This document shows positions 1 to 8,130 of a stretch of DNA of 26,460 nt, piece after piece (within the stretch, counting starts at the first letter, position 1; each line of letters begins with the position of its first letter). The DNA lies in the NCBI GenBank assembly GCA_937988775.1, contig CALKHP010000054.1, forward strand, positions 1 to 26,460, read 5' to 3'. This DNA comes from an uncultured Alphaproteobacteria bacterium (GTDB lineage Bacteria; Pseudomonadota; Alphaproteobacteria; Rhizobiales; Beijerinckiaceae). A program made the position numbers and the translations under genes. A model generated the notes under the pieces. That model saw nothing but the letters and a program-made list of their open reading frames with translations, had not been told where the DNA came from and ran no database searches.

Positions 1-1571
1 CGCGCGAGATCATCGCCGACAGCGTCGAATACATGGTCAACGCGCATTGCGCCGATGCCATGGTGTGCATCTCGAATTGCGACAAGATCACGCCCGGCAT
101 GCTGATGGCGGCGATGCGGCTCGACATTCCGGTGGTGTTCGTCTCCGGCGGCCCGATGGAGGCCGGCAAGGTCAACCTGCGCGGCAAGCTCAAGGCGGTC
201 GACCTGATCGACGCCATGGTGGTGGCGGCCGATGATGGCTACAGCGCGGAAGAGGTCGAGACCGTCGAGCGCTCGGCCTGCCCGACCTGCGGCTCGTGCT
301 CGGGCATGTTCACCGCCAACTCGATGAACTGCCTCACGGAAGTGCTCGGCCTGGCGCTGCCCGGCAATGGCACCACGCTCGCCACCCATGCCGACCGCGA
401 GCGGCTGTTCGTCGAGGCCGGCCACCTGATCGTCGACATCACGCGCCGGCGCTACGAGCAGGACGATGACAGCATGACGCCGCGCAAGATCGCGAGCTTC
501 GCGGCGTTCGAGAATGCCATGACGCTCGACATCGCCATGGGCGGTTCGACCAATACCGTGCTGCACCTGCTGGCGGCCGCCAACGAGGGCGGCGTCGATT
601 TCACCATGGCCGATATCGACCGGCTGTCGCGGCGCGTGCCGGTTTTATGCAAGGTCGCGCCCTCGGTGGCCGACGTGCATGTCGAGGACGTGCACCGGGC
701 CGGCGGCATCATGGGCATTCTCGGCGAACTCGACCGCGCCGGCCTGATCAACACCGATGTCGGCAGCGTGCACGCCGAGACGCTCGGCGCCGCGCTCGCG
801 CGCTGGGACGTCAAGCGCACGGCGGCCGAGAGCGTGGCGACCTTCTTCCGTGCCGCGCCCGGCGGCGTGCCGACGCAGGTCGCCTTCAGCCAGAACCGGC
901 GCTGGGAGGAGCTCGACCTCGACCGCGAGACCGGCGTGATCCGCGATTTCGAGCATGCTTTCTCGAAGGATGGCGGCCTCGCCGTGCTTTACGGCAACAT
1001 TGCCAAGGATGGCTGCATCGTGAAGACGGCCGGCGTCGATGCCTCGGTGCTGACCTTCAAGGGGCCGGCGCGCATCTTCGAGAGCCAGGACGCCTCGGTC
1101 GAGGCGATCCTCGGCGGCAAGGTCAAGCCGGGCGATATCGTGCTGATCCGCTACGAGGGGCCGCGCGGCGGGCCGGGCATGCAGGAAATGCTGTATCCGA
1201 CGAGCTACCTGAAGTCGAAGGGGCTCGGCAAGGTGTGCGCGCTGGTCACCGACGGCCGCTTCTCGGGCGGCTCGTCCGGCCTGTCGATCGGCCATGTCTC
1301 GCCGGAAGCGGCAGCCGGCGGCGCCATCGGCCTGGTCGAGGAAGGCGATACGATCGAGATCGATATCCCGAAGCGCTCGATCCATCTCGCGGTCGATGAC
1401 GCGGAGATGGCGCGCCGCCGCGAGGCGATGGTCGGCCGGGGCAAGGCGGCCTGGAAGCCGGCCAACCGGGCGCGCAAGGTCTCGATGGCGTTGCAGGCCT
1501 ATGCGGCGCTGACAACCAGCGCGGCGCGCGGCGCGGTGCGCGACGTCGAGCAGCTTCACGCCGAGCGCTGA
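1..1571 (+). CDS. ilvD: dihydroxy-acid dehydratase, 3' part (5' end outside window)
   Basis: The enzyme dehydrates 2,3-dihydroxy-isovalerate and 2,3-dihydroxy-3-methylvalerate to the 2-oxo acids, the third common step of valine and isoleucine synthesis, in the cytoplasm. The frame is open from base 3, so 522 residues are visible. The family is usually about 610-620 residues, so roughly 90-100 N-terminal residues are missing, including the first Fe-S cysteine. Visible family motifs are NCDKITPGM (cluster cysteine followed by the lysine that is carbamylated in the family), PTCGSCSGMF (next cluster cysteine), GGSTNTVLHL, YEGPRGGPGMQEML and DGRFSGGSSGLSIGH. These fit IlvD better than the related 6-phosphogluconate dehydratase Edd. 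The first in-frame ATG, at 33, is internal and not the start. The stop TGA is followed by a strong terminator, so it is transcribed separately from the transporter operon downstream. Confidence 0.95.
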   Translation, partial: REIIADSVEYMVNAHCADAMVCISNCDKITPGMLMAAMRLDIPVVFVSGGPMEAGKVNLRGKLKAVDLIDAMVVAADDGYSAEEVETVERSACPTCGSCSGMFTANSMNCLTEVLGLALPGNGTTLATHADRERLFVEAGHLIVDITRRRYEQDDDSMTPRKIASFAAFENAMTLDIAMGGSTNTVLHLLAAANEGGVDFTMADIDRLSRRVPVLCKVAPSVADVHVEDVHRAGGIMGILGELDRAGLINTDVGSVHAETLGAALARWDVKRTAAESVATFFRAAPGGVPTQVAFSQNRRWEELDLDRETGVIRDFEHAFSKDGGLAVLYGNIAKDGCIVKTAGVDASVLTFKGPARIFESQDASVEAILGGKVKPGDIVLIRYEGPRGGPGMQEMLYPTSYLKSKGLGKVCALVTDGRFSGGSSGLSIGHVSPEAAAGGAIGLVEEGDTIEIDIPKRSIHLAVDDAEMARRREAMVGRGKAAWKPANRARKVSMALQAYAALTTSAARGAVRDVEQLHAER

Positions 1572-1613
1572 GCGGCCGGCAGGCCCAGATCTCCGGCAAT
1601 CGTTGAAATAGCG

Positions 1614-1647
1614 CGCCGCGGACCGGCTTCGAGGTCCGCGGCGTTTT
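1614..1647 (+). terminator. rho-independent terminator of ilvD
   Basis: Perfect 11-bp inverted repeat: CGCCGCGGACC at 1614-1624 and GGTCCGCGGCG at 1633-1643, with an 8-nt loop, followed directly by TTTT (1644-1647). It lies 42 bases after the ilvD stop codon. Position, stem strength and T-run all suit termination on the plus strand. Confidence 0.88.
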
Positions 1648-1839
1648 GCTTGCCGGCGGGCCATGGCGGCCTTCGACTTAAGACTAATTGCTGCTCCCTG
1701 CCGGCCCGGGAGCCTCAGTATATGCTTTCCCGATTCATTTTCCTTGTGCTAGCGTCGTGGCCATAACGGGCCGGGACGACGCTGCGTTTCGGTAAAAAGA
1801 CAAAAGATAACAGGAACTTGCGAACTGGAGAGGAATGCC

Positions 1840-3633
1840 ATGAACGAGCAACGACTGCGCGGCCTGATCGAGCGCGTGAAAAGCGGTGACATGTCGCGGC
1901 GTTCTTTCGTCCGCAAAATGCTTGCCGTGGGTCTGACCGCGCCGATGGCCGGCATGATGCTGAGCCATAACGGCGTCGCCTGGGCGGCCGAGGAGGCCTT
2001 CACCTACAAGCCGACCAAGGCCGGCGGCGGTGGCCCGCTCAAGTTGCTGTTCTGGCAGGCTCCGACCCTGCTCAACCCGCATTTCGCCGTCGGCACCAAG
2101 GATCAGGAAGCCTCGCGCGTGTTCTACGATCCGCTCGCCGGCTGGGACAGCGACGGCAATCTCGTGGCGGCGCTGGCCGCCGAGATTCCGACCGTCGAGA
2201 ATGGCGGCCTCGCCAAGGACGGGCTTTCCGTGACCTGGAAGCTGCGCAAGGACGTGAAATGGCATGACGGCCAGCCCTTCACCGCCGATGACTGCGTCTT
2301 CAACTGGGAATATGCACGCGATCCCGGCACGGCCGCGGTTTCGGTCGCGACCTACAAGGATGTCACGGTCGAGAAGATCGACGATCACACCATCAAGGTG
2401 ATCTTCAAGAAGCCGACGCCGTATTGGGCCGATGCCTTTGTCGGCATTCGCGGCATGATCATCCCGAAGCACCTGTTCGCCGACTACAAGGGCAGCAAGT
2501 CGCGCGAGGCGCCGAACAACCTGAAGCCGGTCGGCACCGGCGCCTATAAATTCGTCGAATTCCGCCCCGGCGACCTGGTGAGGGGCGAGCGCAACCCGAA
2601 TTACTACAAGCCGAACCGGCCGTTCTTCGACACGATCGAGATCAAGGGCGGCGGCGATGCCGTTTCCGCCGCGCGCGCCGTGTTGCAGACCGGCGAATAT
2701 GACTACGCCTGGAACCTCCAGGTCGAGGACGAGATCCTCAAGAAGCTCGAGGCCGGCGGCAAGGGCAAGGTCGCCATTGCCGAGGGCGGCGATATCGAGT
2801 TCATCGCCATCAACCGCAACGATCCGTGGACCGAGGTCGACGGCGAGCGCGCCAGCATGAAGAACCCGCATCCGACGCTGCGCGACAAGGCGGTGCGCGA
2901 TGCGCTCAATCTCGTCGTCGATCGCGGTGGCGTCGAGAAATACATCTATGGCCGCACCGGCGTGGCGACCGCCAACTTCCTCAACAACCCGAAGCGCTTC
3001 CGCTCGGAAAAGACCAAGTGGGAGTTCAACGTCGACAAGGCGATCAAGATTCTCGAGGATGCCGGCTGGAAGAAGGGCTCCGACGGCGTGCGGGCCAAGG
3101 ACGGCAAGAAGCTGTCCTATGTCTACCAGACCTCGATCAACGCCCCGCGCCAGAAGACCCAGGCGATCATCAAGCAGGCCGCGCAGAAGGCCGGCATCGC
3201 CATGGAGCTGAAATCGGTGCCGGCCTCGGTGTATTTCTCGTCGGACGTCGGCAACCCCGACACCTATACGCATTTCTACACCGATCTCGAGATGTACACG
3301 ACGACGATGAGCGAGCCCGATCCGGCCCTGTTCATGAACCAGTTCTGCTCGTGGGAGGTCTCGACCAAGGAGAACAAGTGGCAGGGCCGCAATATCACGC
3401 GCTGGCAGAATGCCGATTATGACAAGGCCTATCGCGACGCCGAGGGCGAACTCGATCCGGTCAAGCGCGCGGGGCTGTTCATCAAGATGAACGAGTTGCT
3501 GATCGGCGACGTGGCGGTGATCCCGATCGTATACCGGCCGCGCCCGGCCGGCCTGAACAGCAAGCTTGTCGCGCAACTCAGCGGCTGGGACAACAATACC
3601 TGGATGGTTTCCGACTGGTATCGCGAGGCCTGA
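1840..3633 (+). CDS. ABC transporter substrate-binding protein, SBP_bac_5 (peptide/opine/nickel) family, Tat-exported
   Basis: Predicted periplasmic receptor of a DppA/OppA-type importer, 597 residues and thus at the long end for the family. The N-terminus has a twin-arginine signal: MSRRSFVRK at about residues 18-26, then a hydrophobic stretch ending near VAWAAEE around residue 50. Tat export of family-5 binding proteins is common in Rhizobiales-type bacteria. Family features include an early TLLNPHFAVGTKDQEA region, the KDVKWHDGQPFTADD signature near residues 138-152, and GTGAYKFVEFRPGD. The start is well set by GGAGAGGA at 1827-1834, five bases before the ATG. It is the first gene of an operon with two permeases; a stem-loop follows its stop. 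The ligand cannot be told from sequence: peptides, opines, glycosides and amino-acid derivatives are all possible. The region 1572-1839 upstream holds the ilvD terminator and an AT-richer stretch (about 1725-1815) that probably carries the promoter, though no clear hexamers stand out. Confidence 0.93.
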   Translation: MNEQRLRGLIERVKSGDMSRRSFVRKMLAVGLTAPMAGMMLSHNGVAWAAEEAFTYKPTKAGGGGPLKLLFWQAPTLLNPHFAVGTKDQEASRVFYDPLAGWDSDGNLVAALAAEIPTVENGGLAKDGLSVTWKLRKDVKWHDGQPFTADDCVFNWEYARDPGTAAVSVATYKDVTVEKIDDHTIKVIFKKPTPYWADAFVGIRGMIIPKHLFADYKGSKSREAPNNLKPVGTGAYKFVEFRPGDLVRGERNPNYYKPNRPFFDTIEIKGGGDAVSAARAVLQTGEYDYAWNLQVEDEILKKLEAGGKGKVAIAEGGDIEFIAINRNDPWTEVDGERASMKNPHPTLRDKAVRDALNLVVDRGGVEKYIYGRTGVATANFLNNPKRFRSEKTKWEFNVDKAIKILEDAGWKKGSDGVRAKDGKKLSYVYQTSINAPRQKTQAIIKQAAQKAGIAMELKSVPASVYFSSDVGNPDTYTHFYTDLEMYTTTMSEPDPALFMNQFCSWEVSTKENKWQGRNITRWQNADYDKAYRDAEGELDPVKRAGLFIKMNELLIGDVAVIPIVYRPRPAGLNSKLVAQLSGWDNNTWMVSDWYREA

Positions 3634-3654
3634 GGCGGATTCGCCTCGGGTTTT
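3629..3654 (+). terminator. intercistronic stem-loop overlapping the binding-protein stop codon (partial terminator or mRNA stabiliser)
   Basis: CCTGAGGCG (3629-3637) pairs with CGCCTCGGG (3642-3650) through nine base pairs including one T:G wobble, with the loop GATT, followed by TTTTAT. The stop TGA (3631-3633) lies in the left arm. Such structures between a binding-protein gene and permease genes often give more receptor than permease, by partial termination or by protecting the upstream mRNA. That role is inferred. Confidence 0.6.
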
Positions 3655-3672
3655 ATCTTTCGGGATCGGTTC

Positions 3673-4632
3673 ATGGGAAATTATCTGATCCGGCGATTGT
3701 TGATCGCCGTTCCAAGTCTGCTCGGCATCAGCATCGTGATCTTCACGATCCTGGCGCTGGCGCCGGGCGACCCTTTCAGCGATCTTGCGACCAACCCCAG
3801 CATCCCGCCTGCGGTCCGCATGGCGTTGCGCGCCAAGTTCGGCCTCGATGACCCGGTCATGGTGCGCTATCTGCGCTGGCTCGTCGCCATGTTGCAGGGG
3901 GACTGGGGCTTCTCGCTGGTCAGCCGGGTCGATGTCGACACGCTGATCTGGCAGGCCCTGCCTTCGACGCTCTATGTCATCGGCCTGTCGCAGGTGCTGG
4001 CGCTGATCGTGGCGCTGCCGGTCGGCATCCTGTCGGCGATGCGGCCCTATTCGATCTTCGACCAGATCGCCAACACCTTCGCCTTCATCGGCTTCTCGCT
4101 GCCGACCTTCTTCACCGGGCTGCTATTCATCCTGGCGTTCAGTATCAAGCTGCACTGGCTGCCCTTCGTCTACCAGGCCGAATTGCCCTATCACGGCTGG
4201 CAATGGCTGTGGGAGCAGTTCAAGCAGTCGATCATGCCGATCATGGTGCTCGGCCTGTTCCAGGGCGCGTCCTGGACACGCTATGTCCGCGCCTCGGTGC
4301 TTGACGTGATCCAGCTCGATTATGTCACCACGGCGCGCGCCAAGGGCCTGCGCGAGCGCGTGGTGATCCTCAAGCATGTCGTGCGCAACGCGCTGATCCC
4401 GGTGGTGACGCTGGTGGCGCTGCAGATTCCGGCGATCTTCGGCGGCGCCATCGTCACCGAGCAGATTTTCCGGGTGCCCGGCATCGGCTCGCTGCTGATC
4501 AACTCGATCCTTGCCAACGACACGCCGGTGATCATGGCGGTGACCTTCGTGTTCTCCTGCCTCGTCATCCTTTTCAACCTCATAGCGGATTTGCTGTATG
4601 GCTGGCTCGACCCTCGCATCGCCTTCCGCTGA
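3673..4632 (+). CDS. ABC transporter permease, DppB/OppB type
   Basis: Inner-membrane subunit of a peptide-type importer, 319 residues, the usual length for the family. It starts with MGNYLIRRLLIAVPSLLGIS, the typical first membrane helix, followed by the LALAPGDPF motif of OppB-like permeases. The EAA-type cytoplasmic loop, which docks the ATPase, is visible as YVTTARAKGLRERVVILKH followed by NALIPV near residues 217-243. The C-terminal part ends in the characteristic LIADLLYGWLDPRIAF. It follows the binding protein by 39 bases and overlaps the next permease by 35 bases, which argues for translational coupling. No ATPase gene is found in this operon, so the nucleotide-binding subunits must come from elsewhere or lie outside the window. 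Confidence 0.93.
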   Translation: MGNYLIRRLLIAVPSLLGISIVIFTILALAPGDPFSDLATNPSIPPAVRMALRAKFGLDDPVMVRYLRWLVAMLQGDWGFSLVSRVDVDTLIWQALPSTLYVIGLSQVLALIVALPVGILSAMRPYSIFDQIANTFAFIGFSLPTFFTGLLFILAFSIKLHWLPFVYQAELPYHGWQWLWEQFKQSIMPIMVLGLFQGASWTRYVRASVLDVIQLDYVTTARAKGLRERVVILKHVVRNALIPVVTLVALQIPAIFGGAIVTEQIFRVPGIGSLLINSILANDTPVIMAVTFVFSCLVILFNLIADLLYGWLDPRIAFR

Positions 4633-5533
4633 GCCGCTCGACGGCCGGCTCGGCAAGCAGGTCACGCCCGCGCAGGAGGCGTGGCGGCGCTTCCGTCGGC
4701 ACAAGCTGGCGGTGCTCAGCTGCTTCATCCTGCTGCTGATGGGGCTTGGCGTGATCCTCGGGCCGACGCTGTGGCCGGTGGCGATCAACGATATCGACTT
4801 CAGCGCGCGGCTGGCCGAGCCGAGCCTCGCGCACCCGTTCGGCACCGACGATCTCGGCCAGGACCTGCTGGCGCGCATGATCTATGGCGGGCGCATCTCG
4901 CTGGCGGTCGGCCTGGCGGCGATGATGGTCTCGGTGATCGTCGGCACGCTGGTCGGGGCGATTTCCGGCGTGGCGCGCGGCAGCGTCGACGCGGCGCTGA
5001 TGTGGCTGACCGATCTGTTCCTGTCGCTGCCGCAATTGCCGCTGCTGCTGCTGGTGATCTACCTGTTCCGCGACACGCTCAAGGAGTGGGTCGGGCCCGA
5101 GGGCGGCATCTTCGTGCTGATCGTCGTGGTGATCGGCGGTTTCCGCTGGATGCCGGTGGCGCGCCTGGTCCGGGCGCAGTTCCTGTCGCTGCGCGAGAAG
5201 GAGTTCGTCGAGGCGGCGCGCGCGCTCGGCGCCTCGACGCCGCATCAGGTCATCCACCACATCCTGCCGAACGCGCTCGGCCCGGTGATCGTCGCCGGCA
5301 CGATCGACGTCGCCAATGCGATCATCGCCGAATCGACGCTGTCCTTCCTCGGCCTCGGCTTCCCGCCCGATATCCCGACCTGGGGCCGCCTGCTCTACGA
5401 CGCCAAGGATTATCTCGATACCTCGCCGCATTGGGCGCTGTTCCCGGGCGCGGCGATCTTCCTGGCGGTGCTGGCGATCAACTTCATTGGCGATGGCCTG
5501 CGCGACGTGCTCGATCCGCGCCGGGTATTGTAG
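4598..5533 (+). CDS. ABC transporter permease, DppC/OppC type
   Basis: Second inner-membrane permease of the importer, 311 residues. The N-terminus carries the WRRFRRHKLAVLSCFILLL pattern typical of OppC N-terminal domains. The segment HPFGTDDLGQDLLARMIYGG is the family hallmark. The EAA loop is EFVEAARALGASTPHQVIHH followed by ILPNALGPVIV. The tail has LSFLGLGFPPDIPTWGRLL and ends NFIGDGLRDVLDPR, as in most DppC proteins. The ATG at 4598 lies inside the preceding permease gene and has only a weak ribosome-binding site, consistent with coupling to it. The stop is 26 bases before the dehydrogenase start, so all four genes are probably cotranscribed. Confidence 0.93.
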   Translation: MAGSTLASPSAEPLDGRLGKQVTPAQEAWRRFRRHKLAVLSCFILLLMGLGVILGPTLWPVAINDIDFSARLAEPSLAHPFGTDDLGQDLLARMIYGGRISLAVGLAAMMVSVIVGTLVGAISGVARGSVDAALMWLTDLFLSLPQLPLLLLVIYLFRDTLKEWVGPEGGIFVLIVVVIGGFRWMPVARLVRAQFLSLREKEFVEAARALGASTPHQVIHHILPNALGPVIVAGTIDVANAIIAESTLSFLGLGFPPDIPTWGRLLYDAKDYLDTSPHWALFPGAAIFLAVLAINFIGDGLRDVLDPRRVL

Positions 5534-5559
5534 CGGCAGGGCGAAGGCATCAGGAGAGC

Positions 5560-6519
5560 ATGAGCGCAATACGTACGATTGCCGTGATCGGCACCGGCAC
5601 GATCGGCGCTAGCTGGGCGGCGCTGTTTCTCGGGCATGGCCATGACGTGATCGCCCATGATCCGCGCCCCGGCAGCGCGGACGATCTGCGCATGACGGTC
5701 GCGCGCCTGCTGCCGGATGCGCGGCCGCGCGTGCCGGTAGCGCAGGGCGCGCTGAGCTTTGCGGCAAGCGCGGAGGAGGCGGCCGGGCGCGCCGACCTGA
5801 TTCAGGAGAACGCGCCGGAGCGGCCCGATATCAAGGCTGACCTGATCGCGCGCCTCGAGGCCGCGATGCCGGCGCATTGCCTGATTGCCTCGAGCACGAC
5901 CGCGTTGACGCATTCGGTGATCACCGCGAAGGCGAAAAATCCCGAGCGCATTATCGTGGCGCATCCGTTCAATCCGCCGCATCTCGTGCCGCTCGTCGAA
6001 CTGGTCGGCAAGAGCCCGGACAGTCCTGCCATCAAGCGCGCCTATGCCTTCTACCGCGCGCTCGGGCGCGAGCCGGTCGTCCTGAAGAAGGAGGCGGTCG
6101 GCCATCTCGCCAACCGGCTCCAGGCGGCGCTGGTGCGCGAGGCGCTCTACATCTTGCAGGAAGGCATTGCCGATATCGCCGAGATCGACAAGGCGGTGAA
6201 ATTCGGGCCGGGCCTGCGCTGGGCGTTCATGGGGCCGTTCCAGACCTATCACCTCGCCGGCGGCGAGGCCGGCATCCGGCATTACATGGAACACCTGCTG
6301 CCGAGCCAGATGCAGCGCTGGGCGGCGCTCGGCACGCCGGTGATGGACGCAAGCTTCATCGCGCAGGTGGTCAGCGGCGTCGAGGCGGCAACGGGCGGCC
6401 GGCCGGTGGCCGAGATGGCCGCCGAACGCGACCACGCGCTCAAGGCGATCATCGCGGCGCTGGCTGGGCAGGGCGACGGCGAAACCTCGGATCAACCGGG
6501 CTCCTCGGTCAGCAACTGA
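5560..6519 (+). CDS. 3-hydroxyacyl-CoA dehydrogenase family protein, NAD-dependent, short form
   Basis: 319-residue NAD(H)-dependent dehydrogenase of the L-3-hydroxyacyl-CoA dehydrogenase / lambda-crystallin / carnitine dehydrogenase superfamily. A Rossmann fold opens the protein (VIGTGTIGASWAALF, residues 9-23). The catalytic His-Glu pair is present: H135 in AHPFNPPHLVPLVE and E147, twelve residues apart as in classical members. SSTTALTH precedes it. The C-terminal helical domain covers about residues 180-300. The start is ATG 5560 with AGGAGA just upstream; the open frame continues further 5' only as read-through in GC-rich DNA. The length suits a single-domain enzyme such as L-carnitine dehydrogenase, L-gulonate 3-dehydrogenase or a 3-hydroxyacyl-CoA dehydrogenase without hydratase. 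Its place at the end of the importer operon suggests that it acts on the imported compound or a derivative, which is inference. Its 3' end overlaps the convergent redoxin gene by 28 bases. Confidence 0.85.
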   Translation: MSAIRTIAVIGTGTIGASWAALFLGHGHDVIAHDPRPGSADDLRMTVARLLPDARPRVPVAQGALSFAASAEEAAGRADLIQENAPERPDIKADLIARLEAAMPAHCLIASSTTALTHSVITAKAKNPERIIVAHPFNPPHLVPLVELVGKSPDSPAIKRAYAFYRALGREPVVLKKEAVGHLANRLQAALVREALYILQEGIADIAEIDKAVKFGPGLRWAFMGPFQTYHLAGGEAGIRHYMEHLLPSQMQRWAALGTPVMDASFIAQVVSGVEAATGGRPVAEMAAERDHALKAIIAALAGQGDGETSDQPGSSVSN

Positions 6520-6971
6520 CCGATCGCTGCGCCGACGCGCAGGTCGTCGATCTGGCCGAAATGATGCAGGCGGATGCGGCCCGCCTTGTCGATCAGGATC
6601 AGGCTCGGCGTGCCCTGCAAGCGATAGGCCTGCATGGTGAGCGGGATCGGATTGCCGTCGGGATCGGCCTGATCGATGCCGACCGGAAAGCCGAGCCGGT
6701 ATTCGTGCAGGAAAGCCTGCAGCGCCACCGGCCCCATGGCGTCATGGTGCTCGAACACCGTGTGCAGGCCGATCACCGTCAGCCGGTCGGCCGGGAAGGC
6801 GGCCCGGATCGCCTTGGCCTGCGGGATGCCGTGCGAGACGCAGCCCGGGCACAGCATCTGGAAAGCGTGCAGCACGGTGACGGAGCCCTTCAGGGCCGCG
6901 AGCGTGAGCGCTTGCTTGGTGTTGAACCATTGGCTGACGTGCCAGTCGGGTGCTTGGTCGTGAAGTGTCAT
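6492..6971 (-). CDS. thioredoxin-fold (redoxin / AhpC-TSA-like) protein with CPGC motif
   Basis: 159 residues from the start chosen here. The N-terminal DQAPDWHVSQWFN resembles the entry of peroxiredoxin and TlpA-like folds. The active-site motif CPGC lies at residues 41-44 (FQMLCPGCVSHGIPQ). Further on, GTPSLILIDKAGRIRLHHFG is the cis-proline strand and turn of thioredoxin folds. No signal peptide is seen, so it is probably cytoplasmic. The ATG at 6971 has AGGA ten bases upstream; an ATG at 6980 is nearly as good, and a longer form from 7031 is less likely. It probably reduces disulfides or peroxides, but no specific substrate is evident. It is convergent with the dehydrogenase gene and overlaps its end by 28 bases. 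Confidence 0.82.
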   Translation of the reverse strand: MTLHDQAPDWHVSQWFNTKQALTLAALKGSVTVLHAFQMLCPGCVSHGIPQAKAIRAAFPADRLTVIGLHTVFEHHDAMGPVALQAFLHEYRLGFPVGIDQADPDGNPIPLTMQAYRLQGTPSLILIDKAGRIRLHHFGQIDDLRVGAAIGQLLTEEPG

Positions 6972-7046
6972 CTGGGTCATGTCCTGTAGAATGCATCGTT
7001 CTACCATGGCCCCGATCGCAGCTGATTTCACGCGTCATCGCGAAAG

Positions 7047-7069
7047 GAGGCCCGCAGAGCGCGGGCCTC
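7047..7069 (-). terminator. stem-loop after the YflT-like stress gene
   Basis: Perfect 9-bp inverted repeat GAGGCCCGC (7047-7055) / GCGGGCCTC (7061-7069) with a 5-nt loop, beginning 6 bases past the stop of the 7076-7690 gene. On the minus strand it is followed by CTTTCG, only a short T-run, so it is a plausible but not ideal intrinsic terminator. Confidence 0.6.
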
Positions 7070-7075
7070 GTCGCT

Positions 7076-7690
7076 TCAGAGCGGGGGCAGGTTGCGCGTG
7101 TCGCGCAAGGCGTCCTGCGTCGGCGTGGAGGCGCTTTCGTCGAACCTCTTCCAGCCATCCGCTTCGTAGTCGGTGCGGCGCTGGGTGACATCGGCGGATT
7201 TGTGCTCGGCGATGATGGCGCGCGCATTGGCAACCAATGCATCCTCGACTTTCGCCGTGACCAGCGTGCCGCCGCGGCGAATGCCTTCGGCATAGACATG
7301 GGCTTCGTCTTCGGGAACGCCCGCCTCGGTCATGGCGCCGACAATGCCGCCGGCCGCTCCGCCGACGACCGCGCCGGTGACGGCGCCTGCGGCGGTCGCC
7401 GCCAGCCAGCCGGCCGCGACGACCGGGCCGACGCCGGGGATGGCCATCAGCCCGAGCCCGGTCAGCAGCCCGCCGATGCCGCCGACGGCGGCACCGACAC
7501 CGGCGCCGGTCTCGGCGTCCTCGACGGCTTTCGATGTGTCGTTGCCAGCATCGTTCACCCTGGCGCGACCATTGTCGTTATTGGCCAGAATGCTGATGTC
7601 GCTGCTCGGAATGCCGGCGCGCTCCAGCGCGTCGACCGTGGCGGAGGCGTCGTCGTAGCGATCGAACAGGCCTGTTACCGTGGTTGTCAT
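7076..7690 (-). CDS. general-stress protein, YflT (17M-like) domain with glycine-zipper segment
   Basis: 204 residues. The first 35 residues (VTGLFDRYDDASATVDAL then AGIPSSDISIL) match the YflT-type module that senses or modulates stress in many bacteria, here seen once at the N-terminus. Residues about 60-120 are a long Gly/Ala-rich hydrophobic stretch (GVGAAVGGIGGLLTG, GAVTGAVVGGAAGGIVGAM) typical of glycine-zipper, membrane-inserting segments. A second alpha/beta piece follows (GVPEDEAHVYAEGIRRGG, VTAKVEDALVANARAIIAEH), then a polar tail. The ATG has AAGGA seven bases upstream. It lies 54 bases after the small PepSY-like gene and a stem-loop ends it. Biochemical role unknown; a link to membrane or general stress is inferred from domain and neighbours. 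Confidence 0.75.
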   Translation of the reverse strand: MTTTVTGLFDRYDDASATVDALERAGIPSSDISILANNDNGRARVNDAGNDTSKAVEDAETGAGVGAAVGGIGGLLTGLGLMAIPGVGPVVAAGWLAATAAGAVTGAVVGGAAGGIVGAMTEAGVPEDEAHVYAEGIRRGGTLVTAKVEDALVANARAIIAEHKSADVTQRRTDYEADGWKRFDESASTPTQDALRDTRNLPPL

Positions 7691-7744
7691 GGCTTGATCC
7701 TTGATTGTCGGTTGCGGGAGACTTGCTGGGGTCGCTTGCTGAAG

Positions 7745-8050
7745 TCATTTGCTGGTGACGTTGCCCTGATAGTCGAGCATCACATCGACGGTGGTGCCGT
7801 CCTTGGCGGCCTTGCCGACCCAGATGCCCTTGTCGTTCTTCACCAGATCGGCGACGGCGGTGAAGCCGGCATCCTCGATGCGATCCTTGGCCTGCGCCTC
7901 GGTGAAGCTGTTGGCGCCGGGCACGGGAGCCTGGGTATTTGGGGCCTGAACATTGGGCGTGGCGGGGGCCACGGCGGGCGTCTGGGACTGGGCCATTGCG
8001 GCCGTGCCAAGTGCAGCGACCGCGAAAGCGGTCAGGATGGTTCGTTTCAT
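7745..8050 (-). CDS. small exported PepSY-like protein
   Basis: 101 residues. A Sec signal peptide is clear: positively charged MKRT, hydrophobic ILTAFAVAALGTAA, and a likely cleavage at AMA-QS near residue 21. A Pro/Ala/Gln-rich linker follows (about 22-46). The C-terminal half, FTEAQAKDRIEDAGF, then GIWVGKAAKDGTTVDVMLDY and GNVTSK, has the shape of a PepSY-type domain (helix followed by strands). It is therefore probably periplasmic. PepSY domains are known as inhibitory or binding modules, but no partner protease is nearby. It probably shares a transcript with the stress protein that follows it; the terminator-like hairpin upstream separates it from the ferritin-like gene. Confidence 0.72.
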   Translation of the reverse strand: MKRTILTAFAVAALGTAAMAQSQTPAVAPATPNVQAPNTQAPVPGANSFTEAQAKDRIEDAGFTAVADLVKNDKGIWVGKAAKDGTTVDVMLDYQGNVTSK

Positions 8051-8130
8051 GGTGAGCTCTTTTCCAAGTTTCTGCGCGCCACGGCTGTGACGGCAGATCG
8101 GGTTCGTGATGAATGTGGTCGGTGCCGGAC

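Noticed and set aside
645..1664. Minus-strand open frame of 339 codons opposite ilvD
   Set aside because: Antisense shadow with Arg/Ala/Asp-biased low-complexity composition; it even runs through the ilvD terminator.
1735..3576. Minus-strand open frame of 613 codons opposite the binding-protein gene
   Set aside because: Same cause. The plus-strand protein has a signal sequence, family motifs and a good ribosome-binding site; the antisense frame has none.
4681..5559. Upstream in-frame extension of the dehydrogenase
   Set aside because: This is a read-through frame overlapping the DppC gene. The Rossmann fold begins right after ATG 5560, which has its own AGGAGA.
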